The notes under the pieces are model-generated. The model was not told the origin of the DNA and did no database searches. It was given only the letters and a program-made list of their open reading frames with translations. From Gracilaria vermiculophylla (Eukaryota > Rhodophyta > Florideophyceae > Gracilariales > Gracilariaceae), in contig JAHNZQ020000308.1 of the NCBI GenBank assembly GCA_019155205.2, positions 3,537,930 to 3,601,929 of the forward strand: a DNA stretch of 64,000 nt, written 5' to 3'. Shown piece by piece: positions 10,157 to 21,936 of the stretch. The first letter of the stretch is position 1, and each line of letters opens with the position of its first letter. A program made the position numbers and the translations under genes.

Positions 10157-11900
10157 CCTTGTAGGCGGCTGTCTGCATGCCTTCCACTTTAGTCCTGATG
10201 TTTTCGTACTGGTCCGAGTCGATAGGATCCAGCAGGGAAGGATCCAGCATCGGGTCCTCTTCTGCCCTTGTGCGGAAGTAGTTGAGCTTCGATCGGTCTA
10301 GGCCCACCATAGGCGGGCTGTCTACATGATCGTTGCCTCCACGGTTGAGGTGAGCTACCATGAAGCGGCAGACGCGCCCACCTTTGGTCTTCGGAAGATC
10401 TTCGCGTTTGCAGTGGGTACTGTCAAGAGTCGCCGCACGATCCTCGAGTAGAGTTAGCGTGTCCACACGGAGGTGGAGTAAGACCGGACGGCCGATAAGT
10501 ATGTCCTCACAGGCCACTGCGTCTTCCACGACAATGAAACGTATATTCTTGAGCACGAGACGGTCGGAGCAAAGGTGTAGTACGGTGGACGGCTCGTAAC
10601 ACGCCCTTGAAAACTTGTACAATTTCGGCGTTTCGTCCTTCTTGGTCAGTGCGACTCCAAGACTGATGGCGTCGATGACTTCGATTTTGCCAATGCCCTT
10701 GAGGACCTCCCTTTCGGCCAACGCTGTCCGCGCGAGACTTTTGTCGCTGCCGTCGTCGCAACAGCTAGTTACGTCGAGGCTCGCCTTGTTGTCCGAAAAG
10801 GTCATGATGCACGACGATGATTTGTCGTCCATGTTGGCCTTACCTGCATCTTTAAAAAGAAGGCCGACGCTCATGGATGTTGACGAGGCTGCACCAACGA
10901 CCAAAGATACTTGACTCCTTGTAGACCGTGCCGGGCCATCGTTTGCTCGAAGGGCAGCCGGCTTGTCTTTTTAGTATTTTTTCTTTTTCGCCGACGAGTG
11001 TTCGCAGTCGTCGGTCTAATGCATACGCGTCTTTCCCTCGCAAGACTTGAGTGTGCATGGCGAAGGCAAGGCTTTCGTGTTGACACGGTCTTTTGAGGTC
11101 TTACTTGAGTACTCGTTGTCCGGCCTTGTCTTTGAGCCTTTGCTTATTGAACTGCCTCCCGTGTTGGACTAAAGGGCAGGGGGGCTCCCGTTGTCGAATT
11201 TTTTGAAGGCCAACGAAAGCTCGAGTGCATGTCTCATAAAGCCTTTGAAGTCGTCCTTGAGATTCCTCTTCGAGATCGACAGATCTTTTTAAGGTCGGAT
11301 CTTAAGTTTTGCGGGCTTGACGACCGATAGAATATGGTGCACGGCCTACTCTTGGTTGTTGGCGACCACCCAGGCCATGCCGTGCTGACGGAGAAATGAC
11401 TCGTTATCCATGAAGAGTAACTTCAGGCGGCCCGATGCGGACTTGACGCTAATGTCCATGAGAACTTGCTACTGCACCATGGCGCTGAGGTCCAACTCGG
11501 TCACGGCTGTAGCCGAGTCGACAGCCTTCTTCTCTAGAACGTAACGAAGTTGGTTGTCCATAAGGTATTTGATATCTTTGCAGCCTTCAATCATCCCGTG
11601 ATGCACGACCGACTCGAGCTGTTCGGCGTCAACACAATAGACGAGACCAACAGGACGGATAGGCTCAAAAGTCTTTGAGCCATCTTGAGCAAGCTGCGAT
11701 GCGCGGGCTTTTAGCTCGCATCAGTATGTGTCGTACATGCGCAGGAACCCGCGGATCAACTCAGAGTCAAGGCGTACAAGAAACGGCTGTTTGGTAGCAA
11801 TGATGAATTGACGGACTTTTGCCGAGCCATTTACACACGTGCCGGTACGGGCCTCTGAAGACGATGACGATGTGTCTTCCATGCTTGGCCTTCAGGACTG
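10157..11900 (-). pseudogene. gag-protease fragment of a second Ty3-like element
   Basis: The frame 10904-10137 carries an aspartic-protease-like module: CCDDGSDKSLARTALAE matches the LDSGADxSxI type active site with substitutions, and ILIGRPVLLHLRVDT matches the conserved distal block. Upstream (11900 to about 10920) a gag-like sequence is readable through several stops, for example VRQFIIATKQPFLVRL, FIRG-type helices and HGMAWVVANNQE. It ends in a Lys-rich, Cys/His-containing segment that may be a degraded zinc knuckle. The 3' part is cut off by the LTR at 10156. It is older and more decayed than the inserting element. Confidence 0.6.
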
Positions 11901-11929
11901 CGCGCCTGTTCATAAAGGTCAGTGTGGTG

Positions 11930-12303
11930 AAAACTTCTCAGGTGTTTAACCGAGGTAATCACTATGGCACACCCAGTAATTCGGGTGTGAGGTCCTAGAC
12001 TAAAGAGACTCTTGGAGTCTAAAAAGTCGGAAGTAAAAACGTTTACTAAATGGCTCAGTGAGTCGGCTTTAGTAAGGTGATTGGGTATGTTTGATGCCCC
12101 CAGGCACGGGAGGCATCGAAAGCTGCGAGCCGAGGTCTAAAAGCTAGATCTGAAGCCCTTTCTCTGGCAAACACGGGTTGGCTAGAAAAGCACGAGCCCA
12201 CACGACGTCCAATGGCGTCGCTGTACGTCGAATAAATCTAGGCTGGTACGGACTGGGTAGCTGTGCACAGACAAGGCACAGTGCCACACTAACGAGTATA
12301 ACA
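11930..12303 (-). repeat. Possible LTR of the truncated second element
   Basis: The non-coding block upstream of the second gag on the minus strand starts TGTTATACTCGTTAG at 12303. Its position and TGTTA start fit a 5' LTR. There is no second copy in the window, so the assignment rests on position alone. Confidence 0.3.
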
Positions 12304-12606
12304 TTTCTTAGATAAAGATGTTCTGTAGTTCTTGTCAGCCAGGAAAGGCGTTTTGGATATCATCGAATGGAGAACTCTGCGCGATAACAAGGAATGTCAT
12401 AAAAACATGGCTTTTGTCTTTCATTGAAGGAACTTTAAGGCCTACTTTTAGTCAAAACCCCCCGGGAAATGTAGCATCTTTTAAAGCTCTAAGTTACATA
12501 TATTATCCATATAACAGGACGAAACCCATGATGCGTTTTCTTGCCCGCTATTACCTCAGCAACAACTGCAAAACGAGACATTTTAAATGAATCTAAACCT
12601 CAACGC
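12304..12606. other. 3' flank of the subtilisin gene
   Basis: AT-rich sequence between retroelement debris and the subtilisin stop codon. No gene is visible. Confidence 0.5.
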
Positions 12607-15600
12607 TTACAAAACTTGAAATATGGACGGCAACGGACTTGCCTCCGGGGAAGCGCTAAAAGTTCCCTCCGAAAACCCTCGGGGAATATTAAAGATAGCA
12701 TACAGCCAGTCGAAGAAACTTATCAAATCAGACGGCATAGAAAACGTCGGCAATTTTGAGCTTTCAACAATCGGAGATGGAAATTGATCACTTGCAGCAA
12801 GAGATGCTACTGGCCGCTCGAACGCAGCGTTATCTGTGTCTGGGGATTCTCGAATGCCTGTATGCGACCATTGGTATGGGCCCCGAGCCCCGTAGATAGC
12901 GTCACCTTCCCATGACGTTGAGGGCACTGCAATTGAAGGGAATCCTCCAGTGGTCGGTTCTATATCCGCGAAATCATAGTGAAGTGATGGATACGCTGTT
13001 GAATATGGATAAGACTTCTGTTCCATGTTCGGAGAAATCCCTGGGGACATTTCAATAGGTACTGTCACATCCGAGCTCCGAGGATACGATTTTCGACCAA
13101 TTCTTTCAGGTGCTGGACTTGAGACGATTACCTCAACTTCTGGACTTGCGCTGTTCTCGACGAAAGGCAATGATTCAAAATATATTGATGGAGTGGGAAC
13201 CAATGAAGCTGATGGCTTCAGAGATTCGTTAAAGAACAAACTTCCAGTGGATGGATTACTATTAAAAGTCCTCGGGGAGGATGAGGCAGTTAAAAGCGGC
13301 TTTTCAGTAGCCATTGATGCAAAGCCTGAATCGGGTAGGAACGAAGGTGAGAAAGAATCCGAATAGTCAACATTTGGTACATATGGACTGACAGAACTGC
13401 TTCCGAATTCGTCAGGATAAAAGGTGTTTGTCGTTGACACTACTGCCGAAGTAAGTGGAGAAGGGTTTAAGAATGCCAAAGGCGGTAGAGATGTGAACAG
13501 AGTCGGCGTAGGCGTCGGGATTTCGTCATCGGACGCGGACGGAGTGGAAGAGCTGGTAGGGAATTCGCTTGAAAAAGCAGACTGTGATCCCGGTAGTTCT
13601 TCCATGAAAGAGAGAGATGGTCGCATCGAAGCAGCTGATGTCGGACTCGGCGTTACGGATGTCATTAAATAAGATGGAGCAGCCGATTGGCTTGCAGATA
13701 CACTCGAAGAGAAGCTCAAAGATGCTGAAGGACTCGTAGATAATGATGGAGCCAAAGTCCACGTCAACGTTGAAGACTCACGGTACGGAGATGGAGAAGA
13801 CAAACGGCTACCCGATGTGCTCGGAAAAGAAATTGGACTTAAACTCGGTGTTGTTGTGGCTGACAGGGTGGAACTCAAAGGAACAGATGGAGTGAGAAAC
13901 ACATTCTTCGACGTAGATGGAATGGCGGAACTGCTTGCAGATGCACTCGGAGAAGAAGTTGGGGGCACAGTCAGCGTCAGTGTGGCTGATGGATTGGAAC
14001 TCAAAGAAACCGATGGAGTGGGAGTTATTGACCGACTGGGAGTAGGAGTCGGGGATGACGTAGGTGTCGGAGATGCACTGTTTGATGGAGATGGAGTGGC
14101 TGAGCGGCTTGCAGATGCACTTGGTGAAGAAGTTGGAGACACAGTCGGCGTCGGTGTGGCTGATGGAGTGGAACTCAAAGAAGCCGATGGAGTGGGAGTC
14201 ATTGACCGACTGGGAGTAGGAGTCGGAGTTGGCGTCGGAGTGGGAGACGCACTGTTTGATGGAGATGGAGTAGCTGAGCGGCTTGCTGATGCACTTGGTG
14301 AAGAAGTTGGGGACACAGTCGGCGTCGGTGTGGCAGATGGAGTGGAACTCAAAGAAGCCGATGGAGTGGGAGTCATTGACCGACTGGGAGTAGGAGTCGG
14401 AGTTGGCGTCGGAGTGGGAGACGCACTGTATGATGGAGATGGAGTAGCTGAGCGGCTTGCAGATGCACTTGGTGAAGAAGTTGGAGACACAGTCGGCGTC
14501 GGTGTGGCAGATGGAGTGGAACTCAAAGAAACCGATGGAGTGGGAGTCACTGACCGACTGGGAGTAGGAGTCGGGGTTGGCGTCGTAGTTGGAGTGGGAG
14601 TCATTGACCGGCTGGGAGTAGGAGTCGGGGTTGGCGTGGGAGTCCGAGACACACTGTTTGATGGAGAAGGAGTGGCTGAGCGGCTTGCAGATGCACTCGG
14701 AGAGGAGGTTGGAGAGGCAGAGGGTGTGCGAGTTGGGGATGCAGTTGGTGATCTGGTGGGAGATGAACTTGGTTTGGGGCTTACTGAAGGAGTAGGAGTT
14801 GGACTAGAAGTCGGTGTCGCCAGAGTAACCGGCAGAGCTGCAGCTGCTTCCATAGCTTCCGCATGGTATTGCGCAAATTCATGCTGAGGATCTTCACCGG
14901 TGTAAACATAGCATTCCCTGTTGACACGGAGTTGTTTGTAGTATCGATTCCGCACCTTGTCGCGTACAGGGGAAGAATTCTGCGTGAGCAACTCTAAAAT
15001 CTCATGGAGACGAAGAAAAGGATTTTCGCCGAGAAGAAGCCCAACGACCCCTGCGACAAGAGGTGCGGCCATTGATGTTCCAGACATGTGAGTCGCCCCT
15101 GTGTCTGAATTATGAGCTGCTGACTTGATGAAATCACCCGGGGCAGCAATATCAATACAGTTCCCTCCATTGCTAGACAAGCGAGTGACGTCTTCTATGG
15201 TCGATGCAGCTACCGTGATCGCCTTGTCGGAGCGAGCTGGTGACCATGAGCATGCATCACTGTATCCGTTTCCGGCAGCGACCACCGGAACAATGCCGTT
15301 CGCCAACAGACTTCCAACAGCGTCATCCAAGAGGTCTGTGGATATCTTTCCTCCAAGGGAGAGGACGGCTACCCCTGCATAGACACCCAGGGAGTTCTTA
15401 TGATGTATAACCCATTCAATGGAGTTCAGAACATCCATTACAGATCCTTTGTTGTTCTCATCAAGCGTTTTCACACATATTATACTACACTTCTTACATA
15501 CTCCGAATGAGCTACCAGCAGCAGTACCTGTGATATGTGTCCCATGTCCATGTTGGTCAGCAAAGGTATTGTAGCGACCGACGGCAACCCCTCGAATTCT

Positions 15601-16281
15601 CCCAGTAAATTCCACATGGGAAGCCCGACATCCAGAGTCGAGAACGTATATGAAAACTCCTTGTCCCAGTCTCGGAAAGCATCTTAGATCGAGGCGAGCG
15701 TCAAGGTCGTCCACCTTCTGGTCGATACGATCTAAGTTCCAAATAAGACCCGGTTCTGCTTGCACATATCGGCCGGAAGTGGACAAAGTGGTATTTCTAG
15801 AGCCATTGTGTGAGCTACTAATTCGTTCTTCAATTCTTGTGCTCACCTTGTCAACGGTCTCCCCAATGTCGAAAGGTGGTAAAACCAGATTGTCGTCACT
15901 AATTCGGACACCTGTTTCATGCTTTAATATATACTGTCCAATATCATGAGCAGAAACAACATCATATCCGTCACAACGAGCTTCGATAATTCTGAGCGAC
16001 TTTAAGTGATGGATATCCGTACACTTCGTCATGTTCAAAAATTTCAAGACATGGTGGACACATGCAGAATCACAATCAGGGTTCAAGCGAAATATTTGAT
16101 AAGCGTTCACGAGATCATCCAAACGAACAATGCTATGAATATGGGTTTCATAAAGTCTTTTGTGTGAGTGTTTGGCAACCCGGTTTCGTAAAAACAAAAG
16201 GTCATTGCTTTCAGGTCTTCTGGGAAAAAACGTGAAGCAGATGGTTCCAACCAGAGCAAGAAAGAGAAACAAGGATTTCAT
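12607..16281 (-). CDS. Secreted subtilisin-like serine protease with Ser/Thr/Pro-rich tail
   Basis: A single frame of 1224 residues. An N-terminal hydrophobic segment ([19 protein letters not shown]) predicts secretion; residues ~25-190 look like a propeptide. The S8 (proteinase K-like) domain spans about 195-470, with catalytic Asp215 (YVLDSGC), His246 (HGHGTH), oxyanion Asn338 (AAGN) and Ser403 (MSGTSMAAP). All four are present, so it should be active outside the cell or in the wall. From ~485 to the end runs a ~740-residue tail of SPTPTPS-type sequence, probably heavily O-glycosylated, built in part from 58-residue repeats. The closest general parallel is secreted proteases with a mucin-like or wall-associated stalk. 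A substrate cannot be inferred. No intron is needed. Confidence 0.93.
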   Translation of the reverse strand: MKSLFLFLALVGTICFTFFPRRPESNDLLFLRNRVAKHSHKRLYETHIHSIVRLDDLVNAYQIFRLNPDCDSACVHHVLKFLNMTKCTDIHHLKSLRIIEARCDGYDVVSAHDIGQYILKHETGVRISDDNLVLPPFDIGETVDKVSTRIEERISSSHNGSRNTTLSTSGRYVQAEPGLIWNLDRIDQKVDDLDARLDLRCFPRLGQGVFIYVLDSGCRASHVEFTGRIRGVAVGRYNTFADQHGHGTHITGTAAGSSFGVCKKCSIICVKTLDENNKGSVMDVLNSIEWVIHHKNSLGVYAGVAVLSLGGKISTDLLDDAVGSLLANGIVPVVAAGNGYSDACSWSPARSDKAITVAASTIEDVTRLSSNGGNCIDIAAPGDFIKSAAHNSDTGATHMSGTSMAAPLVAGVVGLLLGENPFLRLHEILELLTQNSSPVRDKVRNRYYKQLRVNRECYVYTGEDPQHEFAQYHAEAMEAAAALPVTLATPTSSPTPTPSVSPKPSSSPTRSPTASPTRTPSASPTSSPSASASRSATPSPSNSVSRTPTPTPTPTPSRSMTPTPTTTPTPTPTPSRSVTPTPSVSLSSTPSATPTPTVSPTSSPSASASRSATPSPSYSASPTPTPTPTPTPSRSMTPTPSASLSSTPSATPTPTVSPTSSPSASASRSATPSPSNSASPTPTPTPTPTPSRSMTPTPSASLSSTPSATPTPTVSPTSSPSASASRSATPSPSNSASPTPTSSPTPTPSRSITPTPSVSLSSNPSATLTLTVPPTSSPSASASSSAIPSTSKNVFLTPSVPLSSTLSATTTPSLSPISFPSTSGSRLSSPSPYRESSTLTWTLAPSLSTSPSASLSFSSSVSASQSAAPSYLMTSVTPSPTSAASMRPSLSFMEELPGSQSAFSSEFPTSSSTPSASDDEIPTPTPTLFTSLPPLAFLNPSPLTSAVVSTTNTFYPDEFGSSSVSPYVPNVDYSDSFSPSFLPDSGFASMATEKPLLTASSSPRTFNSNPSTGSLFFNESLKPSASLVPTPSIYFESLPFVENSASPEVEVIVSSPAPERIGRKSYPRSSDVTVPIEMSPGISPNMEQKSYPYSTAYPSLHYDFADIEPTTGGFPSIAVPSTSWEGDAIYGARGPYQWSHTGIRESPDTDNAAFERPVASLAASDQFPSPIVESSKLPTFSMPSDLISFFDWLYAIFNIPRGFSEGTFSASPEASPLPSIFQVL
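13860..14830 (-). repeat. Tandem repeats of 174 bp in the protease tail
   Basis: The string TGAGCGGCTTGC recurs at 14101, 14275 and 14449, an exact 174-bp spacing (58 codons). Diverged partial units lie on both sides. Each unit encodes a Ser/Ala block ([13 protein letters not shown]) followed by a TPTPTP run. Confidence 0.93.
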
Positions 16282-17321
16282 CTGTCCTCAAATTACTATA
16301 GGATGGGTGATAAAGCGCTAAGAAAGAACCAGGACGACGCCAAACGAAGACCAAAAGGCAAAACTCCCGGTAGTCGATCACACACAGACACCCCAAGGTG
16401 TTTTGATCACTAGAGTTCAAGTACAGTTCGATCAGTCCAACGTTAGACAATCGTGGTCATCAATCTACAAAGACAAGTAGGCCTCTGAGATATGTCAGAG
16501 CAGATTTCTCGAGAAGTTTGTTGCTTTAAATCTCATAATGCTGCTCTTGGCAAGCATGAAAGGAGCAAGAGCAGAAATATGATGATAAATAGAACATTTA
16601 TGGAGAGCTCCACAATATTATGATTCCATTTGTTGATGTGCATTGTACATGTTTTGCAGTATCCCGAAAGCCTCTCCCACTTCATGAGCATTGTAGTGCT
16701 CTTCTGGATTCCGAAATGTTTTCTAATGAGGTGCATGCATTCGGTTGCATCTACATTTCGGATTCAAACGCGGGCGAAAACGTGCAGACAAAACCTTAGC
16801 AAACGTTTGGCATGTACGATCTTCATTTTGAGTGGACGTTCTGATATAATTATCATGAGTAACGTGTCCTTCAAGTGAAGGGAGACTCTCGCATGTTTTT
16901 AGTATCGTAGGAAGGCCCCTTGAATGCTCTATACGTCTCTGACGGAGTACGAGATATGGACAAGTGCTTTAGTGCTGAGGAACATCAACTTTTGAATTGC
17001 TCACGACCAGCATGAAGAAAGTGCGACCTGAGATCAATGGTTGCAGCATTTGATTGATGCATCGGTACAGACTTCGTTGTCATCAGAGGATTAAGCACAT
17101 AATAGCGGTACCGTAGCCTTGGGGGGAAATGATGCGAGGACTTCTCCCATTAGGAAAAGTTCGCTACATTCTTCAAAACAAGCTAATTCCTCGTTAAAGC
17201 TCGAGGCATCGCAATTCTAAAGCTGGCGCCGAAGCGCAAAGAGTTCAGCATGATCTGTTTTGCAGACACGGCAGGTAAGGTACGACAGAATGTTCTCCAA
17301 TTGAAACACGCGGTCGCTCAC
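16282..17321. other. Intergenic region
   Basis: Short frames only, none with recognisable composition or motifs. It includes the promoter side of the subtilisin gene. Confidence 0.5.
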
Positions 17322-17618
17322 TTATCCGAAGCTCCCGAACAAATCAGAAGCGCAATTACTGTAAGCCATTGCAAGGCTCAGATCTTTGAGCCAGTGACGT
17401 TTAAGGCTACTAGACACCAAATTTGACAGTTTTCTGCAGATTTGGCACTGGTTGTGACAATCTCCTTTCGCGATGACGGGCAGCTCGAGAACCATTAGTC
17501 TCGCCCCTCGTCCAATGCCGAGTGATTTAAGTGACCTGTTCGTCGCCTCCAACAAATAGTCACTATCTTTGCTGTAGGGATATCTTTTTAAACACATCGA
17601 CGACAAAAATTGACTCAT
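17322..17618 (-). CDS. Doubtful small ORF
   Basis: Starting at the ATG at 17618 (MSQFLSSMCLKRY) this gives 98 residues with a CxxxCxxC-like cluster (CHNQCQIC) and a mixed composition. It is divergent from the small gene at 17683, only 64 bases away, which argues for either a shared promoter or a chance frame. I do not recognise it. Confidence 0.2.
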   Translation of the reverse strand: MSQFLSSMCLKRYPYSKDSDYLLEATNRSLKSLGIGRGARLMVLELPVIAKGDCHNQCQICRKLSNLVSSSLKRHWLKDLSLAMAYSNCASDLFGSFG

Positions 17619-17682
17619 TTTCGCAGTCCTTTCTCCAGTACTCCTTTCACCGAGTGAGAAACGTCCCCGCACGCATTGAAAG

Positions 17683-18185
17683 ATGTCCTACGCTTTCTTA
17701 CTGTCATCGTCATTTCTACCGTCGACAGCTCGTAAATGCAGCAGAGCAAGTTGCTGGAACGGCCAAAAAATTTTCCACGTCCCGTCAGGAAGAATGGTGC
17801 GGTTACATACGACATGCGTAGCACTCAACAAGGAGCCGAATGCGCCGCAGGAAGAAGAAGCAAAGCTAGACGAGAAGGCCATGAGAGCCGCGGAAATCCA
17901 CGAAGTTTTAAAAGGCTTGGAGGACTTTAAGAGTCGCATCATCGATGGTTCGTTACGCAGTCCTTTCAAATCGCTTCCAATCTATTTGTTGTAGAGGCAA
18001 GGTTACCTGTACTGACTCAAATTCTTTCCTCGGTTTGGTTCACAGATGCTACAAAGCTGGCGAAAAAAGTACGTGCGCCGAAAAAGCAGCTGGAAGCCGC
18101 TCTTGCTTCACATCCAGACCTCATCAAGATAGACGGACACATAGCAGAGTTGCAAGAAGAGCTCAAAAATTTGGGTGATCGATAA
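17683..18185 (+). CDS. Small putative mitochondrial coiled-coil protein (one intron)
   Basis: Exon 1 is 17683-17947 and exon 2 is 18046-18185, joined across a 98-bp GT...AG intron (GGTTCGT donor, TTCACAG acceptor, phase 1), giving 134 residues. The first ~45 residues are rich in Arg, Ser and hydrophobics with almost no acid (SSSFLPSTARKCSRAS, RMVRLHTTC), a typical mitochondrial presequence. The mature part is short, charged and helical (EEEAKLDEKAMRAAEIHEVL; HPDLIKIDGHIAELQEEL), suggesting a coiled coil. I do not recognise the family; a small accessory of a respiratory or import complex is possible. It converges on the next gene with 148 bases between stop codons. Confidence 0.65.
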
Positions 18186-18333
18186 ACGTTTACGTAATCA
18201 ATGCGGAACTAGGTCTTAGGAAATTCATCTTCGGGGATGGGAACATCTTGTGCACATAGCTTGGCCCTGGGTGCTGGAACGAGACACACATTGCTGCAGC
18301 CGATACTCATAAAGACCAAGCAACTTTGACACC

Positions 18334-18872
18334 CTAAATCTCGCCCCGGGCTATCATGCGCGCCTTCGCCTCTTCTTTTGCCCATTCATCGGCCGACATA
18401 CCGGGTCTGGAGTTCAGTCCAACTCCAAGTAATATTCCCGCGAGAACGAGCGTTCCGATGTACGGTAGCTCCCAATCAAAAAGCTTTCTTCGCTCTCCTG
18501 GCTTCCGAATCGCCTCACCAAACAGGCGACCGCCAGGCTCATTCACCTCAGTCTCCGCAAAAGGCCCTGCGCATTGCATTGAGTGGTATTGAAGTTCATC
18601 ACCGTAGAGTCAGTCAACCGCTATAAACCGTCATGGACTCGGACACGCGAGATGAGAACGATCATTGCTCTGCATACTACGGAGTAGAATGCTTAGATGA
18701 TGTCATTGGCATAGAATGTCGAGTTTCATGCACTGATGATGGCTTCCTTTGTTTTCAGTCTCGATCGCTTGTGGAAATATGTCAACTTACCGAATCCACC
18801 ACCACCGCCACCGCCGCGAGCCACTCGAGATGAGTGAAAAGCTCTAGTCAGTACTCTCATTCTCAGAGCCAT
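18334..18872 (-). CDS. Small single-pass mitochondrial protein, possibly complex I NDUFB11/ESSS-like (one intron)
   Basis: Exon 1 is 18872-18791 (MALRMRVLTRAFHSSRVARG then a Gly run) and exon 2 is 18566-18334. The 224-bp intron has a strong GTAAGT donor and a TGCGCAG acceptor, phase 1, and splicing yields 104 residues. The start is an Arg/Ser-rich mitochondrial presequence ending in a seven-Gly run. One membrane segment (LPYIGTLVLAGILLGVGL) follows KLFDWE, and the C-terminus is EWAKEEAKARMIARGEI. A single helix followed by a W-A-x-x-E-A tail resembles the ESSS/NDUFB11 subunit of respiratory complex I in the inner membrane. That identification is tentative; the gene model itself is well supported by splice sites and frame. 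Confidence 0.65.
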
Positions 18873-20390
18873 ATCATGAGCCGCAAGTGATTGCGATGCG
18901 CGAATAAAGACCTGAAAGTTGTGAGGGGTGTGAGGAGAGTATGGAGCGGTCCGTCCACATCGGAGAGAACAAGATTTGCAAATTATTGGGAAAGTTTTGA
19001 ACAAATTTAAAGTCGTGAGATAGATGTAAGGTTATCGAGGCCTTGGACCGGTCCAATTTCCATGACCAGCCCCAAGCCAAACGTTTCAGCCGAGTCGGAT
19101 GTCGTGCATGTGACGAGAGCGTCTTGTGTATCCGACAATGGGCGCTCGTGCAAACGAACGCTTCTCAGCATTGCGCATCCGGTCATTCGTGGAGGTTGAT
19201 TGAGCTTCAGTAACTACATGCATCCGCACGAAATTATAAACTGTGGCACCAAAGGGATGGATATCTTTTTCTCTCTTCACATCAATTTGATAACAAATTT
19301 TGAGCCAATGCTTCACATGTAACTATTCACTATCATGTTGAATCTGAGACGGAGCACTAGTAGGGGTTGCCTTCAATCTCTATGAGGTGTATTGATGCAT
19401 TGACAAATCCTGTTGAGTATCTTGCGAGCAATAATGCACTGTGAGGGCCATCTATTTATTCATCGCATGGAATCAACTGGTTACGAACAAAACGCATTAC
19501 CTCGTTTTATATCTTATAAAAAGAACGGAAGCTTGCTTGATGCGAACATCGCAGAATCTATTACCAAAGTTTCTAATCACAAAGATATGTGCATTGATAG
19601 TTTTTGAGATTGACATGTCATCGTAAAAGACATCTTTAAGGATGACAGATTGGCATATCAAAGTCAATTATTGAGAACAACCGGTTGCAAGTTCACTAGA
19701 AACGTGCAAGGGTAACTAGACTATGGGTAACATTCTTGGCGTCTACCATAGTGAGTCGATGGGAAACTTCATGGAAAACCTCTCGTGGTCCATTTTCATT
19801 ACGTTTGGAGGACAGCAATGTCAATGCGGGGCCTTAAAGTTTTCAACTGCGTTAGGAGCAAGGGTCTGAGGTTGAGGATTCACATCACGGATAGGTTTGA
19901 CCGACTTGAACATGTATTTCAAGTTGTGCATACGAGGCTGCTTCTTAAAATACCATCTGATTTTGTCGCGTTTCGGTATTTTCAACAAAACGTCAGCTGG
20001 TGGTAGGAAATGAGGTTCATATTAAGGCTCGGCTCTTACTGCAAGCACGATAATAAGACTACTCTTTGAAATCAGCAAACAGAAGACCGGAGAGAGATAT
20101 TTAAAGCGGAAGAATGGGTTAAAGGCGTGTACATAATTTACAGAATCAAGCTCGGGTTCGAAGCAGATTTTTCGACGCCATGCTATTTTTCATGCTCTTA
20201 CGGTTTTAGTCAGTATAAAACATATGCCACTATAGGGATAGAGCTGAGTTATTATGTTCATTCATGGGTCATTCACACGAGAAATCGAGGTTTTCTTGAT
20301 TAGGATGTACGAAGTTGAATAGATTATTTTCGCTATGTAGCCCGACAGTTGTGCTTAATCTTGGTATGTAAAAATTAAGACGTAGATGTA
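18873..20390. other. Intergenic region
   Basis: About 1.5 kb with only short frames on either strand and no recognisable protein or RNA gene. Confidence 0.5.
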
Positions 20391-21206
20391 TCACAAATTC
20401 GAGCCATCCGCAGAGGCAGATGGTTGGCTTCCTGGAATCACTGCTGCTTCTTTTTTCCTTCGATACTCTTCAAGAGCAACCCCAAACGGATCGTCTTCTG
20501 GTACCAATCCTAGAATTCTGAGCGCCAAAGCCACCGGAGAAAACCTTCCAGCAAGCGGTGACATGAAGAACAGACACAACAGTCTCCAAACGCTGGCAGC
20601 TTTGCGCAGAAATTTTGCAAGGAAGGCAACTGGCCCGGTCTTGACGGCCACCCACATTGTGATCTCGTGCTTAAACGCACCAAGGCTATATCCCAAACCA
20701 AATAAGGCATCGAACAATAAGTGAAGATTTCGAAGGATATCCTCAACCATGGATGATATTCTCGCAAATCTTGCCATCGCATCGTGCACACCCGTCATAA
20801 CCATTTCCGAAGTATTCCGAGCGTCATTCAGTACTTGTCCAGCCGAAAATTGTTGACGAGTACCAAAGTTGAAAGCTGGATTTGCACCGTAGTTCCCGCT
20901 GTAACCGCCGAATGCACCACCATAACCGGCACCGTAGTTCCCAAACCCGCCCATGTAAGAGCCTCCGTAGTTACCGTTGTAGGGGGTATAGTAAGAGTTA
21001 GGATACCCTCCGCCGTACGTCTGGTATGGAAAGGCATTCGCTTGAGGGTTAGCGATCGTAGGAGCCTCGTTCGTTGCTCCGGGACCTTGGTTGGGTTGCG
21101 TGGCCGTTGTCCCATGGCCAGCAGTAGGCGTGCCATTAGGCGCAGTAGTAGCATTTACGTTAGCCCTCCCATCGGCCGCTGCGGCTGCACGAGTCCCATC
21201 GCTCAT
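20391..21206 (-). CDS. PEX13: Peroxin 13-like peroxisomal import protein
   Basis: The frame opens at 21221, but the ATG at 21206 (MSDGTRAAAAADGRAN) is the more natural start, giving 271 residues. Residues ~60-120 form the Tyr/Gly/Asn-rich segment of PEX13 (NYGGSYMGGFGNYGAGYGG). After it come helices and membrane segments, including FDALFGLGYSLGAF, and a basic C-terminus (LEEYRRKKEAA). PEX13 is part of the docking complex that passes PEX5-bound cargo across the peroxisomal membrane; the YG-rich region forms a conduit meshwork in other organisms. No C-terminal SH3 domain is present, as in plants and unlike fungi and animals. No intron is needed. Confidence 0.75.
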   Translation of the reverse strand: MSDGTRAAAAADGRANVNATTAPNGTPTAGHGTTATQPNQGPGATNEAPTIANPQANAFPYQTYGGGYPNSYYTPYNGNYGGSYMGGFGNYGAGYGGAFGGYSGNYGANPAFNFGTRQQFSAGQVLNDARNTSEMVMTGVHDAMARFARISSMVEDILRNLHLLFDALFGLGYSLGAFKHEITMWVAVKTGPVAFLAKFLRKAASVWRLLCLFFMSPLAGRFSPVALALRILGLVPEDDPFGVALEEYRRKKEAAVIPGSQPSASADGSNL

Positions 21207-21221
21207 ACTTGCTGGCTTCAA

Positions 21222-21936
21222 CTAAATCGTAATTGGCTTTATGATATTGATCGCTGCTTCGTGTGAAATGGATGATGCAAGTGGGAGGACAAGAACGTAG
21301 CAGAGGCCCGTGAACCAGCGGCCAGCACACAGGTGCAATATGTAACGTGAGCGCACGGAAAACACCGGGAGCCAAATTGAATAAGCAGACTATTGATGAA
21401 CGTGGAAACAGCGGTAGTATGTGTGCATTGACTCAAATGGCGGAAATAGAGCTTGCCGGTAGTTTCAGGTTGTGCGGTAACCCTGTAACGCGTCTCCCTC
21501 TCTGAGTTGCTGGCGTTGTCTGCAAAATGTTTTACGCAGGGGCTCGAAATAAGTGCCTCTTGCGTAGAAACGCTGAAAGCCGTTGAAGAGTTCCGAGCAT
21601 GTGTCTTTTGGTTTGCTAGTTCGAGACGAGCACGGTTGCTGATCGCGTCGTATAGGCGAATGGAAGCACAAGATGCGTTGAGGTCTCATTCGCGAGATGT
21701 GGTTGGCAGATTTCCGAATTTTTGTTTTTGAACTGTAGTCGATAGGAGGATATATCAAAGGGTTGGCGTTCCGTATGGGGTGTTAACCCATGTACAGTAT
21801 CTGAACTACTTTACTTTAAGCGCACACCCAGACGTCCTCCCTTCGCCCGATTCTTTATCTTTGAGTTGCCACAAGCAAGCCTTATAAAGCAAAAGAAGCG
21901 ACGCAAAAGCAAGCAGATCGCGACACCAGCGTGAAA
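21222..21936. other. Divergent intergenic region between PEX13 and the PTPS-like gene
   Basis: About 700 bases holding both upstream regions. No extra gene or RNA is visible. Confidence 0.5.

Noticed and set aside
13817..14887. 356-residue plus-strand ORF rich in GVGVG
   Set aside because: It is the antisense of the 174-bp repeats in the subtilisin tail; the minus frame has a signal peptide and full catalytic domain.
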